A stretch of 64,000 bases of DNA from Sinorhizobium sp. 8-89. GTDB taxonomy: Bacteria; Pseudomonadota; Alphaproteobacteria; Rhizobiales; Rhizobiaceae. The notes under the pieces were generated by a model. It was not told where the DNA came from and did not search any database. It saw only the letters and a list, made by a program, of their open reading frames with translations. How positions within the stretch are numbered: position 1 is the first letter of the stretch; each line of letters starts with the position of its first letter. Of this stretch, positions 8,727 to 17,424 are shown piece after piece. The stretch lies in assembly GCF_030124325.1 (NCBI RefSeq), contig NZ_JASKLR010000001.1, positions 1 through 64,000 of the forward strand, given 5' to 3'. A program made the translations under genes and the position numbers.

Positions 8727-9014
8727 TCAAGGTCTGGGTGGTGAGGCGATCGCCTGTTTGCGGCGGTCCGCTATGATGAGGCGTTCAAGTTCCTCAGGAT
8801 CAATCGCTATCAGGCGCATCTGGAGTTTGTTCTCAATTGTCGCCGGCAACTTGATGAAGGTTGCCACGCGGCGGTAGGCGAGCCAGGAAATACCCTCGAT
8901 CAACTCCTCGTCGTCGTCGACTTCGTAGTCGCCGGGGGGCACCATCTCGTCGAGATCGGAAATCCGAAATGGTTCATCGAAATGGACCGTTCGAGTTTTC
9001 GTTCGAGCAAACAT
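8727..9014 (-). CDS. Small hypothetical protein (95 aa)
   Basis: Unrecognised. The ATG at 9014 follows a near-perfect AAGGAGGCAAC site, which decides the start over a longer frame. Sequence: MFARTKTRTVHFDEPFRISDLD, then MVPPGDYEVDDDEELIEGISW, an acidic loop, then AYRRVATFIKLP and a C-terminal helix PEELERLIIADRRKQ. It resembles short proteins seen repeatedly in Sinorhizobium. The stop is 12 bases upstream of the 8714 start of the next minus-strand gene, so the two are probably co-transcribed. Confidence 0.65.
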   Translation of the reverse strand: MFARTKTRTVHFDEPFRISDLDEMVPPGDYEVDDDEELIEGISWLAYRRVATFIKLPATIENKLQMRLIAIDPEELERLIIADRRKQAIASPPRP

Positions 9015-9643
9015 GTTGCCTCCTTTGGCGAACGCGGTTCGCAGGGTTAACCAAACCGGGCCGGTTGGCGCTGTTGGAGCGCGAACGGCTGCCGTGATGG
9101 CCCTGGCATCCTCAAGCGGGACGGAAGCCACTACGGCTTGCTGGCCTTTGAAGAATTTTGAAGGATCGATGATCGGTGAGTTTGACGAGTGTGAAGCCTC
9201 TGCCGAAGCGACAAGCCAAGCTGGCCAAGGACGATGTTGAACCTATGTATCCAAAGATTGAGGCTTTACTGAGATGATCAAGCAAGAAACTCGAATGGCG
9301 GAAAAATATATACGAGAGGAAGTGGTGGCGAGAACCCCTGGAAATAATAATGCACCCGCTGACGTCAGATTTGTAACAAATACAAGGTGCGCCAATTAAA
9401 TGAAATGTACTTTTGGTTTGGCGTTGCGAATTGTTTATTTACAATAATTATTTTAGAGCGCAGGATGAAAAATCTGGATTGTCACTGGCTCATCGTCCGA
9501 GGGGCGGGCCTGCAGCGATCCCGACAGTCAACCCAGGTTGGCGGGAATGAAATCATAATTCTTGAATGGGCAAGAGCCCTGTGCGATCGGTTTTGTCGTG
9601 GGGATCTTTGCCGCGTCAAACCAGATGGAAATCAGAGGTCGCT
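9015..9643. other. AT-rich stretch without a convincing gene
   Basis: These 629 bases are clearly AT-richer than the rest of the window, most of all about 9270-9460, where runs such as AATAATTATTTTAG occur. A 41-codon frame from ATG 9274 and an 80-codon frame from ATG 9405 lack good ribosome-binding sites and family-like sequence, so I do not call them. The low GC suggests foreign or decaying DNA beside tRNA-Thr. Confidence 0.5.
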
Positions 9644-9766
9644 ATGAAAAACCTTATCCCCGCTCGATTCTATACATACGATTTCACGCGCCTGTATGTC
9701 TCGCTTGCGTTTACGCTTGCGATAGCTGTGATTGTCTATTCCGCTCTGTTCGGAAGGATTTTCTAG
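9644..9766 (+). CDS. Candidate single-span membrane microprotein (40 aa)
   Basis: Starting at ATG 9644 after AGAGGTCGCT, this 40-residue product opens MKNLIPARFYTYDFTRLYV and continues as one hydrophobic helix (SLAFTLAIAVIVYSALFG) ending RIF. Same length and layout as the product at 7947-8069 on the other strand. It probably spans the inner membrane with a short cytoplasmic N-terminus. No family recognised. Confidence 0.55.
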   Translation: MKNLIPARFYTYDFTRLYVSLAFTLAIAVIVYSALFGRIF

Positions 9767-9896
9767 GCGTGTGACGCGCGGGCTTGACGCTGCCCGCATG
9801 AGAACCTGCACAACAGGCTAGGGCGGATCTGTGCCGCCTGCTGTTGAAAGCAGTGCAGACTGCGATCGCAGTTATTAATTGAGAGCCTTGAAAAAC

Positions 9897-9971
9897 TGGT
9901 GCTGCTAGAGAGATTTGAACTCTCGGCCTCTCCCTTACCAAGGGAGTGCTCTACCCCTGAGCTATAGCAGC
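9897..9971 (-). tRNA. tRNA-Thr (anticodon GGT), CCA encoded
   Basis: Read on the minus strand the gene starts GCTGCTATAGCTCAG and ends TAGCAGCACCA. The 7-bp acceptor stem GCTGCTA/TAGCAGC pairs perfectly. The anticodon stem CTCCC/GGGAG encloses TTGGTAA, giving anticodon GGT. The T arm GAGAGTTCAAATCTCTC is standard. The length is 75 with CCA. It marks the right end of the small-gene accessory stretch, a typical position for island integration. Confidence 0.96.
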
Positions 9972-10120
9972 ATCCGACGGCCGGTTCGTGACAAGCCGCA
10001 TCAAGCGAGGCGCCTATTGCCATAGCTTTGGGGCGAGCGCAAGCCGCATTGCGAAGTTTTTGGCCCGATCCCTCGGAAATCGCCCTGCTGCTTTCGGAGC
10101 GCCCGATTTTGCGCTAATGC

Positions 10121-10336
10121 ATGGCCATGCAGAACGATGACGACAGGCAGCACGGGCCGAAGCCGGGAAAGGGCGCCGGACGCACCGCCGAGGCAGATGC
10201 CAAGCGGTCGCGGCTGGCAAAGAACTTGCGTGACAACCTCCAGCGCCGCAAGCAGCAGATGCGAGCGCGCCGCGCGGGCGCGGCCGACGAGACGTCGGGA
10301 TTGCCTGCCGCAAAAACGGACGAATCGGACGATTAG
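10121..10336 (+). CDS. Small basic conserved hypothetical protein (71 aa)
   Basis: A 71-residue hydrophilic protein: acidic-polar start MAMQNDDDR, then a lysine/arginine-rich helical core (AEADAKRSRLAKNLRDNLQR, RKQQMRARR) and an acidic tail TDESDD. I recall similar short basic proteins just upstream of murA in other Rhizobiales, so the gene is likely real. The start could also be ATG 10127. The function is unknown; the charge pattern would allow nucleic-acid binding, but that is speculation. Confidence 0.6.
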   Translation: MAMQNDDDRQHGPKPGKGAGRTAEADAKRSRLAKNLRDNLQRRKQQMRARRAGAADETSGLPAAKTDESDD

Positions 10337-10503
10337 AGAGGGACGGGGACGATCGTCGCGGTTCTTCCGGGATCCTTGGGTTGTCTCCCGTGGACCCGCA
10401 ATTTCAAGGCACTTCTAATTTCATGGCATCTCCAATAAAGAGACGCCTTCAAACAACACTGAATTTTTTGGAAAGGCGGGCTTGAGCCCGTTCAAGAGGC
10501 CTC

Positions 10504-11796
10504 ATGGATCGCATCAGGATTGTAGGCGGTAACGAACTTCGTGGGGTCATCCCCATTTCCGGCGCCAAGAATGCGGCCCTGCCGCTGATGATCGCATCGC
10601 TGCTCACCGATGATACGCTGACGCTGGAAAACGTGCCGCACCTGGCCGATGTCGAGCAGCTGATCCGCATCCTCGGCAATCATGGCGCCGATATTTCCGT
10701 CAATGGCCGGCGCGAGCGCCAGGGCGAAAGCTATGCGCGCACGATCCATTTCACGAGCCGCAACATCGTCGACACGACCGCGCCCTACGAGCTCGTGTCG
10801 AAGATGCGTGCGAGCTTCTGGGTCATCGGGCCGCTGCTTGCCCGCGAAGGCAAGGCGCGCGTGTCGCTGCCGGGCGGCTGCGCCATTGGCACCAGACCCG
10901 TCGATCTCTTCATCGAGGGGCTGACCGCGCTCGGCGCCAATATCGAGATCGACGGCGGCTACGTCAACGCGATGGCGCCAGCTGGCGGGCTCATAGGCGG
11001 GCGCTACGTGTTCCCGAAGGTTTCGGTCGGCGCAACGCATGTGTTGATGATGGCCGCGACGCTTGCCAATGGCACGACCGTGCTCGGCAACGCCGCGCGC
11101 GAGCCGGAGGTCGTCGATCTCGCCAAGTGCCTCAACGCCATGGGCGCGAAGATCAGCGGGCAGGGCACGAGCACGATCACCATCGAGGGTGTGCGCTCGC
11201 TTTCCGGCGCCCGGCATCGCGTGCTGCCTGACCGCATCGAGACCGGCACTTACGCCATGGCTGTCGCGATGACCGGCGGCGACGTCATTCTCGAGGATAC
11301 CGACGCCTCGCTTCTCGAAACGGCGCTCGAGGCGATCCGCCGGGCGGGTGCGGAGATCAGCCAGACGAACAGTGGCATTCGCGTCGTTCGAAACGGTGCT
11401 GGCATCAAGCCGGTGGACATCGTGACCGACCCTTTCCCGGGCTTCCCGACCGACCTGCAGGCACAGTTCATGGGGCTGATGACCAAGTCGAGCGGTGTTT
11501 CCCACATCACCGAAACGATCTTCGAAAACCGCTTCATGCACGTGCAGGAACTGGCGCGCCTCGGCGCGAAGATCTCGCTCTCAGGGCAGACGGCGAAGAT
11601 CGAAGGGGTTGGCCGGTTGAAGGGTGCGCCCGTGATGGCGACGGATCTGCGTGCCTCCGTCTCGCTGGTCATCGCCGGGCTCGCGGCCGAGGGCGAAACG
11701 ATGGTTTCGCGCGTCTATCATCTTGATCGCGGCTTCGAGCGGCTGGAAGCAAAACTCACCCGTTGCGGTGCGCATGTCGAGCGCGTCAGCGACTGA
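10504..11796 (+). CDS. murA: UDP-N-acetylglucosamine 1-carboxyvinyltransferase
   Basis: Catalyses the first committed step of peptidoglycan synthesis, adding enolpyruvate from PEP to UDP-GlcNAc in the cytoplasm. It has 430 residues, normal for MurA. Lys22-Asn23 lie in the substrate-binding SGAKNAALP motif, and the catalytic, fosfomycin-target Cys126 sits in [14 protein letters not shown]. Two EPSP-synthase-like halves are evident, with [14 protein letters not shown] in the second. The GAGGCCTC before ATG 10504 provides a weak ribosome-binding site. First gene of the conserved murA-hisD-infA block. Confidence 0.97.
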   Translation: MDRIRIVGGNELRGVIPISGAKNAALPLMIASLLTDDTLTLENVPHLADVEQLIRILGNHGADISVNGRRERQGESYARTIHFTSRNIVDTTAPYELVSKMRASFWVIGPLLAREGKARVSLPGGCAIGTRPVDLFIEGLTALGANIEIDGGYVNAMAPAGGLIGGRYVFPKVSVGATHVLMMAATLANGTTVLGNAAREPEVVDLAKCLNAMGAKISGQGTSTITIEGVRSLSGARHRVLPDRIETGTYAMAVAMTGGDVILEDTDASLLETALEAIRRAGAEISQTNSGIRVVRNGAGIKPVDIVTDPFPGFPTDLQAQFMGLMTKSSGVSHITETIFENRFMHVQELARLGAKISLSGQTAKIEGVGRLKGAPVMATDLRASVSLVIAGLAAEGETMVSRVYHLDRGFERLEAKLTRCGAHVERVSD

Positions 11797-11896
11797 CCTT
11801 CGACGGGCGGTCTTATTCAGGATCGTAAGACGGGATCGATTTCAGGCAATTGGCGCGGGGCGCGGATGGAAGACCGCTTCCCGCGCTTCTTCGTCT

Positions 11897-12008
11897 CTAC
11901 TGCACGTTTCCTCAATCGGAGCCGATTTCAGGATAAAAACGTGCAGTAATTCAAAGTACTGCAGACATCTTTGTGCGTATGAAAAGACGCACAAAGGTCT
12001 CTGTAGCA
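11897..12008 (-). repeat. RIME-like intergenic repeat, copy 2 (inverted)
   Basis: Reverse-orientation copy. The palindrome CTGCACGTTTCCT ... AAAACGTGCAG at 11900-11947 is followed by the second arm ATCTTTGTGCGT / ACGCACAAAGGT at about 11968-11999. It fills the gap between murA and the DUF2948 gene and so precedes a translation start, where a hairpin could affect both the upstream 3' end and downstream expression. Confidence 0.75.
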
Positions 12009-12098
12009 CGCCTGAAACCGTTGCGGTTTCGGGCGCAACGTCTTATGTCCATTGCGATTGCAGCGCAAAATATGACGCGAAATTACAGGATGGCTCGC

Positions 12099-12539
12099 AT
12101 GGACGCTCTGAAGCTGCTGGCACTCGACGAGGAAGACCTTGGCGTCGTTTCCGCGCATGTGCAGGACGCAGTCTTCAAGGTGGCGGGCATTTCCTATGAC
12201 GCCCGCCGCGGGCAGCTCTTCCTGGTTATTAACCGGTTCGTCTGGGAGAATGCGGAAGGCAAGCGCCGCAATTTCGAGCGGCGCCGGGCCGTGCTTTCGT
12301 TCAAGCGCGTGATCGCCGTGCGTTCCATTGGTTTCGACCGAGCGGATGCGGAAGCGGTTCTCGACCTCCTGGCTCTGCGTTTCTCGGTCAAGGGCGAAGG
12401 GCCGGAAGGCACGATTGAGCTGGTGCTGGCTGGCGAGGCATCGATCATGGTCGACGTGGAATGCATCGAGGCGCAACTTGCCGACACGGGCGGGGCTTGG
12501 GAAACCGCATTCAAGCCCCGGCATCCCGAAGGCGCTTGA
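12099..12539 (+). CDS. DUF2948 family protein (146 aa)
   Basis: A conserved alphaproteobacterial protein of unknown function that usually sits next to hisD. I start it at ATG 12099 (MDALKLLALDEEDL) because ACAGGAT ends 8 bases upstream; a longer in-frame extension to 11973 would run through the RIME copy and has no matching family sequence. The domain includes VVSAHVQDAVFKVAGISYD, then WENAEGKRRNFERRRAVLSF, and a C-terminal VDVECIEAQLADTGGAW. Cytoplasmic, no signal. The stop is 36 bases before hisD. Confidence 0.82.
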   Translation: MDALKLLALDEEDLGVVSAHVQDAVFKVAGISYDARRGQLFLVINRFVWENAEGKRRNFERRRAVLSFKRVIAVRSIGFDRADAEAVLDLLALRFSVKGEGPEGTIELVLAGEASIMVDVECIEAQLADTGGAWETAFKPRHPEGA

Positions 12540-12575
12540 GCATCTTACCGGTCATCACCAAAAGGATATCTCGCA

Positions 12576-13880
12576 TTGGCAATCAGGCTGAACTATCTCG
12601 ACAGCGGCTTCGAACAGGCATTTGCCGCGTTTTTGACAACCAAGCGGGAAGTTTCGGAAGACGTCAATGCTGCCGTGCGCGCCATCATCGATGATGTTCG
12701 CGCGCGGGGCGATGCGGCGCTGGCCGAATACTCGGCTCGTTTCGATGGCGTCGATTTCGGCACGACGGCCATGGCCGTCAACGCGGCCGAGATCGATGGG
12801 GCGATCGACACGGTCGCGCCGGAGGTTCTCGGCGCCCTCAAGATTGCCGCGACTCGGATCGAGGCGCATCACCGCCGGCAATTGCCGAAGGACGATATCT
12901 ACGAGGATGGGATGGGCGTCGGGCTCGGCTCGCGCTGGACGGCGATTGACGCGGTTGGGCTCTACGTACCGGGCGGCACGGCAAGCTATCCGAGTTCGGT
13001 TCTCATGAATGCGCTGCCTGCCAAGGTTGCCGGCGTGCCACGCATCGTCATGGTCGTGCCCGCAAGCGGCGGCGCGATCAACCCGGCGGTGCTTGCGGCC
13101 GCACGGCTCGCCGGCGTCGAGGAAATCTATCGCGTCGGCGGCGCCCAGGCTATCGCAGCCCTTGCCTACGGGACCGAGACGATCGCGCCGGTCGCGAAGA
13201 TCGTCGGTCCGGGCAACGCCTATGTCGCGGCTGCCAAGCGGCAGGTCTTCGGCACGGTCGGCATCGACATGATCGCCGGCCCCTCGGAAGTGCTGGTGAT
13301 CGCCGACGGCGGCAATGATCCCGACTGGATCGCGGCCGACCTCCTGGCGCAGGCAGAGCACGATGCCGGGGCGCAGGCAATCCTGATTACCGATGACGCG
13401 GCCTTCGGGGTTGCGGTGGAAGCCGCGGTCGAACGGCAGTTGAAGACATTGCCGCGCGCCGAAACCGCGGCCGCAAGCTGGCGTGATTTCGGCGCCATCA
13501 TAGAGGTTCCGGATCTTGATAAGGCGGTGCCGCTTGCCAACCGTATCGCCGCCGAGCACCTGGAGTTGGCGATAGTGGACGCGGACGCGATGGTTCCGAA
13601 GATCCGCAACGCCGGTGCCATCTTCATCGGCCGCCACACGCCGGAGGTCATCGGCGACTATGTCGGCGGCTCCAACCATGTGCTGCCGACGGCGCGCTCG
13701 GCGCGCTTTTCTTCCGGTCTGGGCGTGCTCGACTACATGAAGCGCACCTCGATCCTGCGGCTTGGTGCGGACCAGTTGCGCGCCCTCGGCCCCGCAGCCA
13801 TTGCCCTCGCGCGTTCGGAAGGGCTTGAGGCCCATGCCCGCTCCGTCGCCATCCGCCTCAATCTCGGGGGTGAGGGATGA
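12576..13880 (+). CDS. hisD: Histidinol dehydrogenase
   Basis: Oxidises L-histidinol to L-histidine in two NAD-dependent steps, the end of the histidine pathway. 434 residues, usual length. Family motifs: [60 protein letters not shown], then [15 protein letters not shown] and AEHLELA with the Zn and catalytic residues. The start is a rare TTG at 12576 with AAAGGA 9 bases upstream; no ATG lies nearby in frame. The 3' end overlaps the next gene by 4 bases (ATGA), indicating coupling. Confidence 0.96.
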   Translation: MAIRLNYLDSGFEQAFAAFLTTKREVSEDVNAAVRAIIDDVRARGDAALAEYSARFDGVDFGTTAMAVNAAEIDGAIDTVAPEVLGALKIAATRIEAHHRRQLPKDDIYEDGMGVGLGSRWTAIDAVGLYVPGGTASYPSSVLMNALPAKVAGVPRIVMVVPASGGAINPAVLAAARLAGVEEIYRVGGAQAIAALAYGTETIAPVAKIVGPGNAYVAAAKRQVFGTVGIDMIAGPSEVLVIADGGNDPDWIAADLLAQAEHDAGAQAILITDDAAFGVAVEAAVERQLKTLPRAETAAASWRDFGAIIEVPDLDKAVPLANRIAAEHLELAIVDADAMVPKIRNAGAIFIGRHTPEVIGDYVGGSNHVLPTARSARFSSGLGVLDYMKRTSILRLGADQLRALGPAAIALARSEGLEAHARSVAIRLNLGGEG

Positions 13881-14353
13881 AAGCAGATCGCAACCTGCGT
13901 CTCTGCGATGTCGTGCTGGACGAGACGATCGGCCGCTCGACGCCGGACGTGGAGCACGAGCGTGCGGTTGCGATCTTCGACCTGCTCGAGGAAAATCTCT
14001 TCGAGCCCGTCGGTCATCCTGGTGGTCCCTATCGGCTGAACCTGTCGCTGATGGATTCGAAGCTCGTCTTTGCGATTTCGACGGATGGCGGGGAGGACGT
14101 CGCCACGCATATCCTGTCGCTGACGCCGTTTCGGCGGATCGTGAAGGACTATTTCATGATTTGCGAAAGCTATTACGCAGCGATCCGCTCGGCGACGCCG
14201 AGCCAGATCGAAGCGATCGACATGGGCCGCCGCGGCATCCACAACGAAGGCTCGCAGGCGCTGATGGATCGCCTGTCCGGCAAGATCAGGCTGGATTTCG
14301 ACACGGCGCGGCGACTCTTCACGTTGGTCTGTGTGCTCTATTGGCGTGGTTGA
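13877..14353 (+). CDS. UPF0262 family protein (158 aa)
   Basis: Conserved alphaproteobacterial protein of unknown role. It starts at ATG 13877 inside the hisD stop (ATGA overlap), so it is translationally coupled. Recognisable stretches are [20 protein letters not shown] [27 protein letters not shown], and a C-terminal [20 protein letters not shown] followed by [12 protein letters not shown]. Soluble, mixed alpha/beta. The hisD-UPF0262-phosphatase-infA order is common in Rhizobiales. Confidence 0.88.
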   Translation: MKADRNLRLCDVVLDETIGRSTPDVEHERAVAIFDLLEENLFEPVGHPGGPYRLNLSLMDSKLVFAISTDGGEDVATHILSLTPFRRIVKDYFMICESYYAAIRSATPSQIEAIDMGRRGIHNEGSQALMDRLSGKIRLDFDTARRLFTLVCVLYWRG

Positions 14354-14363
14354 CGGGGGCGAT

Positions 14364-14834
14364 ATGACCGGTACCGCCTTGCCGCAATCGAAGACGCCCC
14401 GCTCGATACTCTTCATGTGCGGCATGAATGCCATCCGCTCGCCAATGGCGGAAGCGCTCGCCAAGGCAGCGCTGCCGAAAGGGACTTATGTTGCATCCGC
14501 CGGCGTGCGGCAAGGCGAGCGGGATCCCTTCGTCGATGTGGTTCTCGCTGAAGTCGGGCTGACGATCGGTCGCCATCAGCCGCGCACACTCGATGAACTC
14601 GAGGACGATTACTTCGACATCATCGTGACGCTTGCACCGGAAGCCCATCACGTGGCGCTTGAATTGACCCGGTCCATGGCGGTCGATGTCGTTTACTGGC
14701 CGACACCGGATCCGACGGTTGCGACAGGAACGCGGGAGCAGATCGTTGCGGCATATCGTGCTGTTCGCGATCACCTGGCGATGCTGATCACCAGTCGCTT
14801 GGCTGCCGAGCAGGCGCGCCGCAAGGAAGCCTGA
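14364..14834 (+). CDS. Low-molecular-weight protein tyrosine phosphatase family protein
   Basis: A 156-residue low-molecular-weight phosphatase or arsenate-reductase-like fold. The P-loop CX5R is visible: Cys19 to Arg25 in FMCGMNAIRSPMAEA, followed by Ser. A late WPTPDPTVATG supplies the general-acid Asp. The ATG at 14364 is chosen because GGGGGCG precedes it; an upstream GTG at 14331 would lie inside the UPF0262 gene. Substrate unknown: protein-tyrosine phosphatase activity is the family default. The position between UPF0262 and infA is typical for Rhizobiales. Confidence 0.8.
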   Translation: MTGTALPQSKTPRSILFMCGMNAIRSPMAEALAKAALPKGTYVASAGVRQGERDPFVDVVLAEVGLTIGRHQPRTLDELEDDYFDIIVTLAPEAHHVALELTRSMAVDVVYWPTPDPTVATGTREQIVAAYRAVRDHLAMLITSRLAAEQARRKEA

Positions 14835-15024
14835 TCCGTCCAAGGCACTGCCCGTTCGTTCCAAGCGGCGAACGCAATGATGCCGATTAGAGATGCATGG
14901 CGCACAATTGCAGAAAAAGCCGGATCTAAGCGGTTCACAAACCCTCGCCGATTGTGTAGTTTCCGGCAAATTTTCGAAGATGCGTGGCGCATCCGCGAAT
15001 GAACACGAGAAAGAATAATCCTGC

Positions 15025-15243
15025 ATGGCGAAAGAAGAAGTCCTCGAATTTCCGGGCGTGGTCACCGAATTGCTTCCTAACGCGACCTTTCGTGTGAAGC
15101 TCGAAAACGAGCACGAGATTATCGCTCATACGGCGGGCCGCATGCGCAAGAACCGCATCCGCGTTCTCGCCGGCGACAAGGTGCTCGTCGAAATGACCCC
15201 CTACGATCTGACGAAGGGCCGCATCACCTACCGCTTCAAGTAG
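15025..15243 (+). CDS. infA: Translation initiation factor IF-1
   Basis: The 72-residue S1/OB-fold factor that occupies the ribosomal A site during initiation. The sequence is canonical: [69 protein letters not shown] space of about 190 bases separates it from the phosphatase gene, so it may have its own promoter. maf and yacG follow closely. Confidence 0.98.
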   Translation: MAKEEVLEFPGVVTELLPNATFRVKLENEHEIIAHTAGRMRKNRIRVLAGDKVLVEMTPYDLTKGRITYRFK

Positions 15244-15295
15244 GTCCCCGGCGACGGCAGCGCTTACAACCCCCGGGAAATAACGGCTCGCTTCG

Positions 15296-15916
15296 ATGGC
15301 AGTGACCCAAAAACTGATTCTGGCATCCGGATCGCCGCGTCGCGTGGAGCTTCTGGCGCAGGCAGGCATCGAACCTGCGCGGCTGTTGCCGATGGACCTC
15401 GATGAGACGCCGAAGCGCGCGGAACATCCCCGCTCATTGGCGCGGCGCCTGTCAGCCGAGAAGGCGAAAGCAGCGCTGGCGGCGATCAAGGGCGAACCCG
15501 GCTGGGACGGCAGCTATATTCTCGCCGCCGACACCGTCGTCTGCGTCGGTCGACGCATTGTGCCGAAGCCGGAGCTGGTCAGCGAGGCTTCGAGCGCGCT
15601 GCATCTCCTGTCCGGGCGCAGCCATCGCGTCTATACCGGCATCTGTCTCGTCACCCCCGACCGCACCTTCCGCCAGAAGGTCATCGACACGAAGGTGCGC
15701 TTCAAGCGTCTTTCCGGCCAGGATATCGAAAGCTATCTCGCTTCCGGTCAGTGGCGCGGCAAGGCTGGCGGCTATGGTATCCAAGGTATTGCCGGCAGCT
15801 TCGTCGTCAAGCTCGTCGGTTCCTACACCAATGTGGTAGGCTTGCCGCTCTACGAAACCGTCAATCTTCTCATCGGTGAAGGATATGACGTCCACAATCG
15901 TTGGCTGGAAGGCTGA
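15296..15916 (+). CDS. maf: Maf-like nucleotide pyrophosphatase
   Basis: A 206-residue Maf protein, which hydrolyses non-canonical or dTTP/UTP-type nucleoside triphosphates to monophosphates. Signatures: [18 protein letters not shown] at the N-terminus, [11 protein letters not shown] with the catalytic Asp, [10 protein letters not shown] and [13 protein letters not shown]. Which Maf subclass (dTTP/UTP or m7GTP) I cannot settle. The start ATG is at 15296, 52 bases after infA, and yacG follows within 6 bases. Confidence 0.92.
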   Translation: MAVTQKLILASGSPRRVELLAQAGIEPARLLPMDLDETPKRAEHPRSLARRLSAEKAKAALAAIKGEPGWDGSYILAADTVVCVGRRIVPKPELVSEASSALHLLSGRSHRVYTGICLVTPDRTFRQKVIDTKVRFKRLSGQDIESYLASGQWRGKAGGYGIQGIAGSFVVKLVGSYTNVVGLPLYETVNLLIGEGYDVHNRWLEG

Positions 15917-15922
15917 AGAGAA

Positions 15923-16132
15923 TTGAGCGGTGAAGGCAAAAAGAGCGGTTCGAATGTCGAACCCCTGCGCGCGACGCGACCTTGCCCGGAATGCGGCCGC
16001 CCGTCCGTGCGCGAGCATTATCCGTTCTGTTCCGAGCGCTGCCGCAACGTAGACCTCAATCGTTGGCTTTCCGGTTCCTATGCGATCCCTGTCGCCGATG
16101 ACGAGTCGAAGGCCGACGACGAAGATCAGTGA
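15923..16132 (+). CDS. yacG: DNA gyrase inhibitor YacG (zinc ribbon)
   Basis: A 69-residue zinc-binding protein. In E. coli YacG binds GyrB and inhibits gyrase. The four Cys ligands are clear: CPECG and CSERC in ATRPCPECGRPSVREHYPFC and SERCRNVDLNRWL, then the family motif LNRWLSGSYAIP. The start is TTG at 15923, read with GAAGAG just upstream; the family usually has little before the first Cys pair. Six bases after maf, so in the same transcript. Confidence 0.92.
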   Translation: MSGEGKKSGSNVEPLRATRPCPECGRPSVREHYPFCSERCRNVDLNRWLSGSYAIPVADDESKADDEDQ

Positions 16133-16195
16133 CGCCTCCTGGCGCATCCGCACACTGGCTCGCTTTCCGCTGCATCGCGCATGTCCACACTCCAG

Positions 16196-16284
16196 CACCG
16201 CGCGTCTAATCAGGCGCTGTAGCACTTTGAATTGCTGCATGTTTTTTCCTTGAATCGGCTACGATTGAAGGAAACATGCAGTAG
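16196..16284 (+). repeat. RIME-like intergenic repeat, copy 3
   Basis: Contains GCGCTGTAGCACTTTGAATT, then the palindrome CTGCATGTTTTTTCCTTGA ... GAAGGAAACATGCAG (16234-16281). It lies between yacG and tRNA-Phe. Nothing else is evident in the 385-base gap apart from a probable tRNA promoter after about 16400. Confidence 0.8.
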
Positions 16285-16517
16285 AAGCCGGACCTGCAGA
16301 TTCCTGCCTGGAACGCGCCGAAATCGTTGTTGTCGCGGCGCGATCCTGCTGAATAGCCTCAACTTTTCGGCCTTTTCCACTGCGCGCTAAATTCCTTTCA
16401 AAAAAGAGTCATTTGGCGCTGGACACGGCCGAACAAGATGTTATAACCCCGCTCGCTTCCGGGGCGAACACACCGCCCCGATGGCTCCGAGAGGAGCCGC
16501 TGTCGTCACGGCAGGAT

Positions 16518-16593
16518 GCCCGGATAGCTCAGTTGGTAGAGCAGCGGATTGAAAATCCGCGTGTCGGTGGTTCAAATCCGCCTCCGGGCACCA
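16518..16593 (+). tRNA. tRNA-Phe (anticodon GAA), CCA encoded
   Basis: Begins GCCCGGATAGCTCAG and ends CTCCGGGCACCA, with a perfect acceptor stem GCCCGGA/TCCGGGC. The anticodon stem GCGGA/TCCGC encloses TTGAAAA, giving GAA. The T arm has GGTTCAAATCC. Length is 76. Lies downstream of yacG and upstream of a small hypothetical gene. Confidence 0.97.
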
Positions 16594-16786
16594 TTCTCTA
16601 ATAACAATTTCCCGTTTTGAATTTTCAGCGCGTAAGCTGTGGTGTTCCGGTGCCCTTCGCTTCCGCGCAACGGCCGTTCAGTTTTCCGATGTCCGGTCTC
16701 CTGCTGCATCGACACAAGTTTCCCCGCAAAGTGGAACCAAACCTCGTCGCCGGCGTTCTTTTCAGGGAAATCCGGGAGGGCGCAGG

Positions 16787-16975
16787 ATGACACATGCCGA
16801 TGTGAGAACGCTCGATAAGTTTCGTGCCAAGCATGTTTGGGACGTGGCGGAATATTGCAGGCGTACCGGCATACAAAAAGCCGAGGAAAAGCGCTTGATC
16901 AAAGTGCTCGGCAAGTATGCATCAAGCCACGAACTGCAGATGAACATCATCCGGCATCACAGCCGCATCCGCTGA
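16787..16975 (+). CDS. Small hypothetical protein (62 aa)
   Basis: Unrecognised. Start ATG 16787 after GGGAGGGCGCAGG. The sequence is basic and helical: RTLDKFRAKHVWDVAEYC, TGIQKAEEKRLIKVLGKYA, then LQMNIIRHHSRIR. The pattern of charged helices with a conserved-looking Trp looks like a real small rhizobial protein. No membrane segment. Possibly nucleic-acid binding by charge alone, which is weak evidence. Confidence 0.6.
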   Translation: MTHADVRTLDKFRAKHVWDVAEYCRRTGIQKAEEKRLIKVLGKYASSHELQMNIIRHHSRIR

Positions 16976-17000
16976 CCGGTAAATCTGGAACGCAAATAAT

Positions 17001-17103
17001 AGCATGATTGCTTAAATCGGAACCGGTTCAAGGATTCATGCTGAAATTTCCAAATGCTACAGCGGCCCTTCGCGTCTGATCGCGATGCGCGGCGCTGTAG
17101 CGT
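17001..17103 (-). repeat. RIME-like intergenic repeat, copy 4 (inverted)
   Basis: AGCATGATTGCTTAAATCGG ... AAGGATTCATGCT forms the main palindrome (17001-17042); ATGCTACAGCGGCC and CGCGTCTGATCGCGATGCGC follow, then GGCGCTGTAG. More diverged than copies 1, 3 and 5. Orientation is opposite to them. Confidence 0.65.
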
Positions 17104-17129
17104 GACGAGCAACGCCGGAGGAGACCCAC

Positions 17130-17357
17130 GTGTGGACAGTTCTGGTCGGCGTGTTTCTGATTGTCTGCGGCTTGCTTCTCATGGTGCGTGAGGCACTCGG
17201 CCGCCGGCGCTTGAGCGGTCCGTCGCGCGCTACAGAGAGCGGAACCGGACCGACACTGGAGCCCGCGCGGCAGGGCCTAGGCTTTCTCGGCTTGGTGCGG
17301 AACTGGCCCGGTATGGCTCTGATGGCAATTGGTGCCGTCCTCTTGCTTTTCGGCTGA
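17130..17357 (+). CDS. Small two-span membrane protein (75 aa)
   Basis: Unrecognised family. The GTG start at 17130 has an excellent GGAGGAGA site ending 5 bases upstream. Hydrophobic segment 1 is VLVGVFLIVCGLLLMV (residues about 3-18); segment 2 is GMALMAIGAVLLLFG at the C-terminus. The two are joined by a polar Gly/Arg/Ser-rich loop. This hairpin topology is typical of small inner-membrane proteins of unknown role. Confidence 0.6.
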   Translation: MWTVLVGVFLIVCGLLLMVREALGRRRLSGPSRATESGTGPTLEPARQGLGFLGLVRNWPGMALMAIGAVLLLFG

Positions 17358-17424
17358 TACAATTCCAGGAAACGCGTGTGTAACGGCGGTCCCCGCGGAG
17401 CGCAGTTTCAGAGATCAGAAGCAC

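Noticed and set aside
9274-9399. 41-codon frame in the low-GC patch
   Set aside because: No ribosome-binding site and no convincing composition, so only noted as part of the AT-rich stretch.
9897-9971. tRNA-Thr as an attachment site with a duplicated 3' end
   Set aside because: I looked for another copy of its 3' end in the window and saw none, nor any integrase gene.
10492-11541. 349-codon frame opposite murA
   Set aside because: MurA catalytic motifs lie on the plus strand.
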